Below, in pieces: positions 63,061-64,000 of a stretch of DNA of 64,000 nt. Made by a program: the position numbers and the translations under genes. Under the pieces are notes generated by a model. The model was not told the origin of the DNA and searched no databases. It was given only the letters and a program-made list of their open reading frames with translations. The stretch covers positions 2,790,001-2,854,000 of the forward strand of contig NC_060024.1 in the NCBI RefSeq assembly GCF_021134715.1, read 5' to 3'. Each line of letters opens with the position of its first letter. The first letter of the stretch is position 1. The DNA is from Daphnia pulex (lineage: Eukaryota; Arthropoda; Branchiopoda; Diplostraca; Daphniidae).

Positions 63061-63591
63061 TAAAATATTTAAAACGCTTTACGTTCTAATTCTCTTCGGA
63101 TCTCAATCCTTCTTATTTCTTGATCTAACAGCTCCAGAACCCGTCCTCGTTCTAGCGCTCTTCCCCCTCTAACGTCACCTTCCCCCCGTGCCCCGCACTG
63201 CCTTCTTACTCTACTTTTCTCTCATCATGGGTTTGATCATTCCATAAACTACATAGAAGCACCTTATGCCGTCTTTATAAATTATGTACTGCATCGAATC
63301 AAAATCCTTATTTATAAATTTTGATGCAAATTATACCTTGTTGTATATATTTTCAAGAATTCTAACTTCGAATGCTTTCTGCGTTGTACAATTTATTATT
63401 ATTGTGTATACCTTCGACCGTTTCTTAGCATTCACACTCGTTTCATATAGATGAAAAACTATAACATGCATAGGCATGCACATTACTATTCAAACACAAA
63501 TCCACGTTAGAATGATTGTGTCTAGTGTAGTAGAACTTTCATGCAGGTTCCATAGGCTAGTGCGATCGTAGCGACCGCTACTGTGATTGTG

Positions 63592-63629
63592 GTAGCATTT
63601 CACTATTATTGTTAGTAGTGAAATGCTAC
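63592..63629. repeat. perfect 14-bp hairpin
   Basis: GTAGCATTTCACTA and its complement are separated by 10 bases. Scattered GTAGC/GCTAC words surround it up to 63770. Confidence 0.7.
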
Positions 63630-64000
63630 TTTCAGCAAAAAGTAGTTCAATAGTAGCAGTGAACTACTATAAAGTAGATCCTTTACCTAATACGTAGAGG
63701 ACGTTACTCTTCAGGTTGCGAAAAAAAATTTTACTTAGTGCTACTTAACGGAGTGCTACAAGATAAGTAGCACCCAATGAAATGAGTGTGTAAGTAACAA
63801 TAAAACAGTAAAATTTAAATGTACCAAAAATTTATTTCTATATTTTTTGGGAAATTTTTCTTCTTTAATCCTATTGCTTATTTAACGCTAATGGAATTAG
63901 CTGTTAATTTGTGTTATTTGACAATTTCTAAGTAATAAGGTAGGGATCCTAAAATTGTTTAATATAGATAAAAAGCGGATGGTCTAGTGAAAAGAACGGT

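Larger units (their letters stand above)
62835..63792. mobile_element. possible TIR element with ACACTC ends
   Basis: The left end TACACTCTCAAACAAATGAG and the inverse right end TTACACACTCATTTCATTGG are imperfectly similar over about 40 bases. The interior includes a minus-strand tRNA-like head (62990-63060) and a perfect hairpin at 63592-63629. Boundaries are tentative. Confidence 0.35.

Overview
This looks like nuclear DNA of an arthropod, most likely a branchiopod crustacean close to Daphnia. The inference rests on intron-rich animal orthologues (HSPA14, a USP-type deubiquitinase, MNK/Lk6 kinase, ECM29) with many 45-90 nt GT-AG introns, next to AT-rich repeat DNA with numerous miniature transposons and a Copia retrotransposon. 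The species name is inference; no marker gene in the window proves it.

The left third (about 1-22.5 kb) is gene-dense. A short ZMYND11/BS69-like gene (minus strand, 1513-2426) is divergent from HSPA14 (plus, 2748-4855). A broken partial copy of HSPA14 lies just beyond the 3' end of the ZMYND11-like gene (about 1008-1450), so that gene is flanked by two HSPA14-derived 5' regions. HSPA14 converges with a ubiquitin-specific protease (minus, 4988-7092). The protease shares a presumed divergent promoter, with a DRE-type TATCGATA site, with the distal first exon of an MNK-type kinase (plus, coding 9018-9258 or 12277 to 14375, two alternative starts). ECM29, the proteasome adaptor, follows in 22 exons (15748-22479, 1,783 residues). 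The products have housekeeping roles: ribosome-associated chaperone, ubiquitin editing, eIF4E phosphorylation and proteasome scaffolding. I see no sign that they form one dedicated pathway.

From 22.5 to about 50.9 kb the window is gene-poor and made of repeats. There are several elements with GGGGAGA-type termini at TA sites, long foldback elements, tRNA-derived SINE-like heads, short tandem arrays and duplicated segments. One small three-exon gene of unknown function on the minus strand (49375-49939) can be reconstructed.

From 50955 to 57977 a TIR-bounded AT-rich element carries a complete, very young Ty1/copia retrotransposon (52657-57932). Its LTRs are 291 bp each and differ at one position, with a 5-bp GTAAT target duplication. 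The primer site matches the anticodon arm of initiator tRNA-Met, as in Drosophila copia. The gag region contains two apparent spliceosomal introns, the first carrying an in-frame 42-bp minisatellite. Removing both restores one 1,406-codon gag-pol frame. This is the most unusual object in the window. The right end (58-64 kb) is again repeats and AT-rich sequence with no gene I can support.
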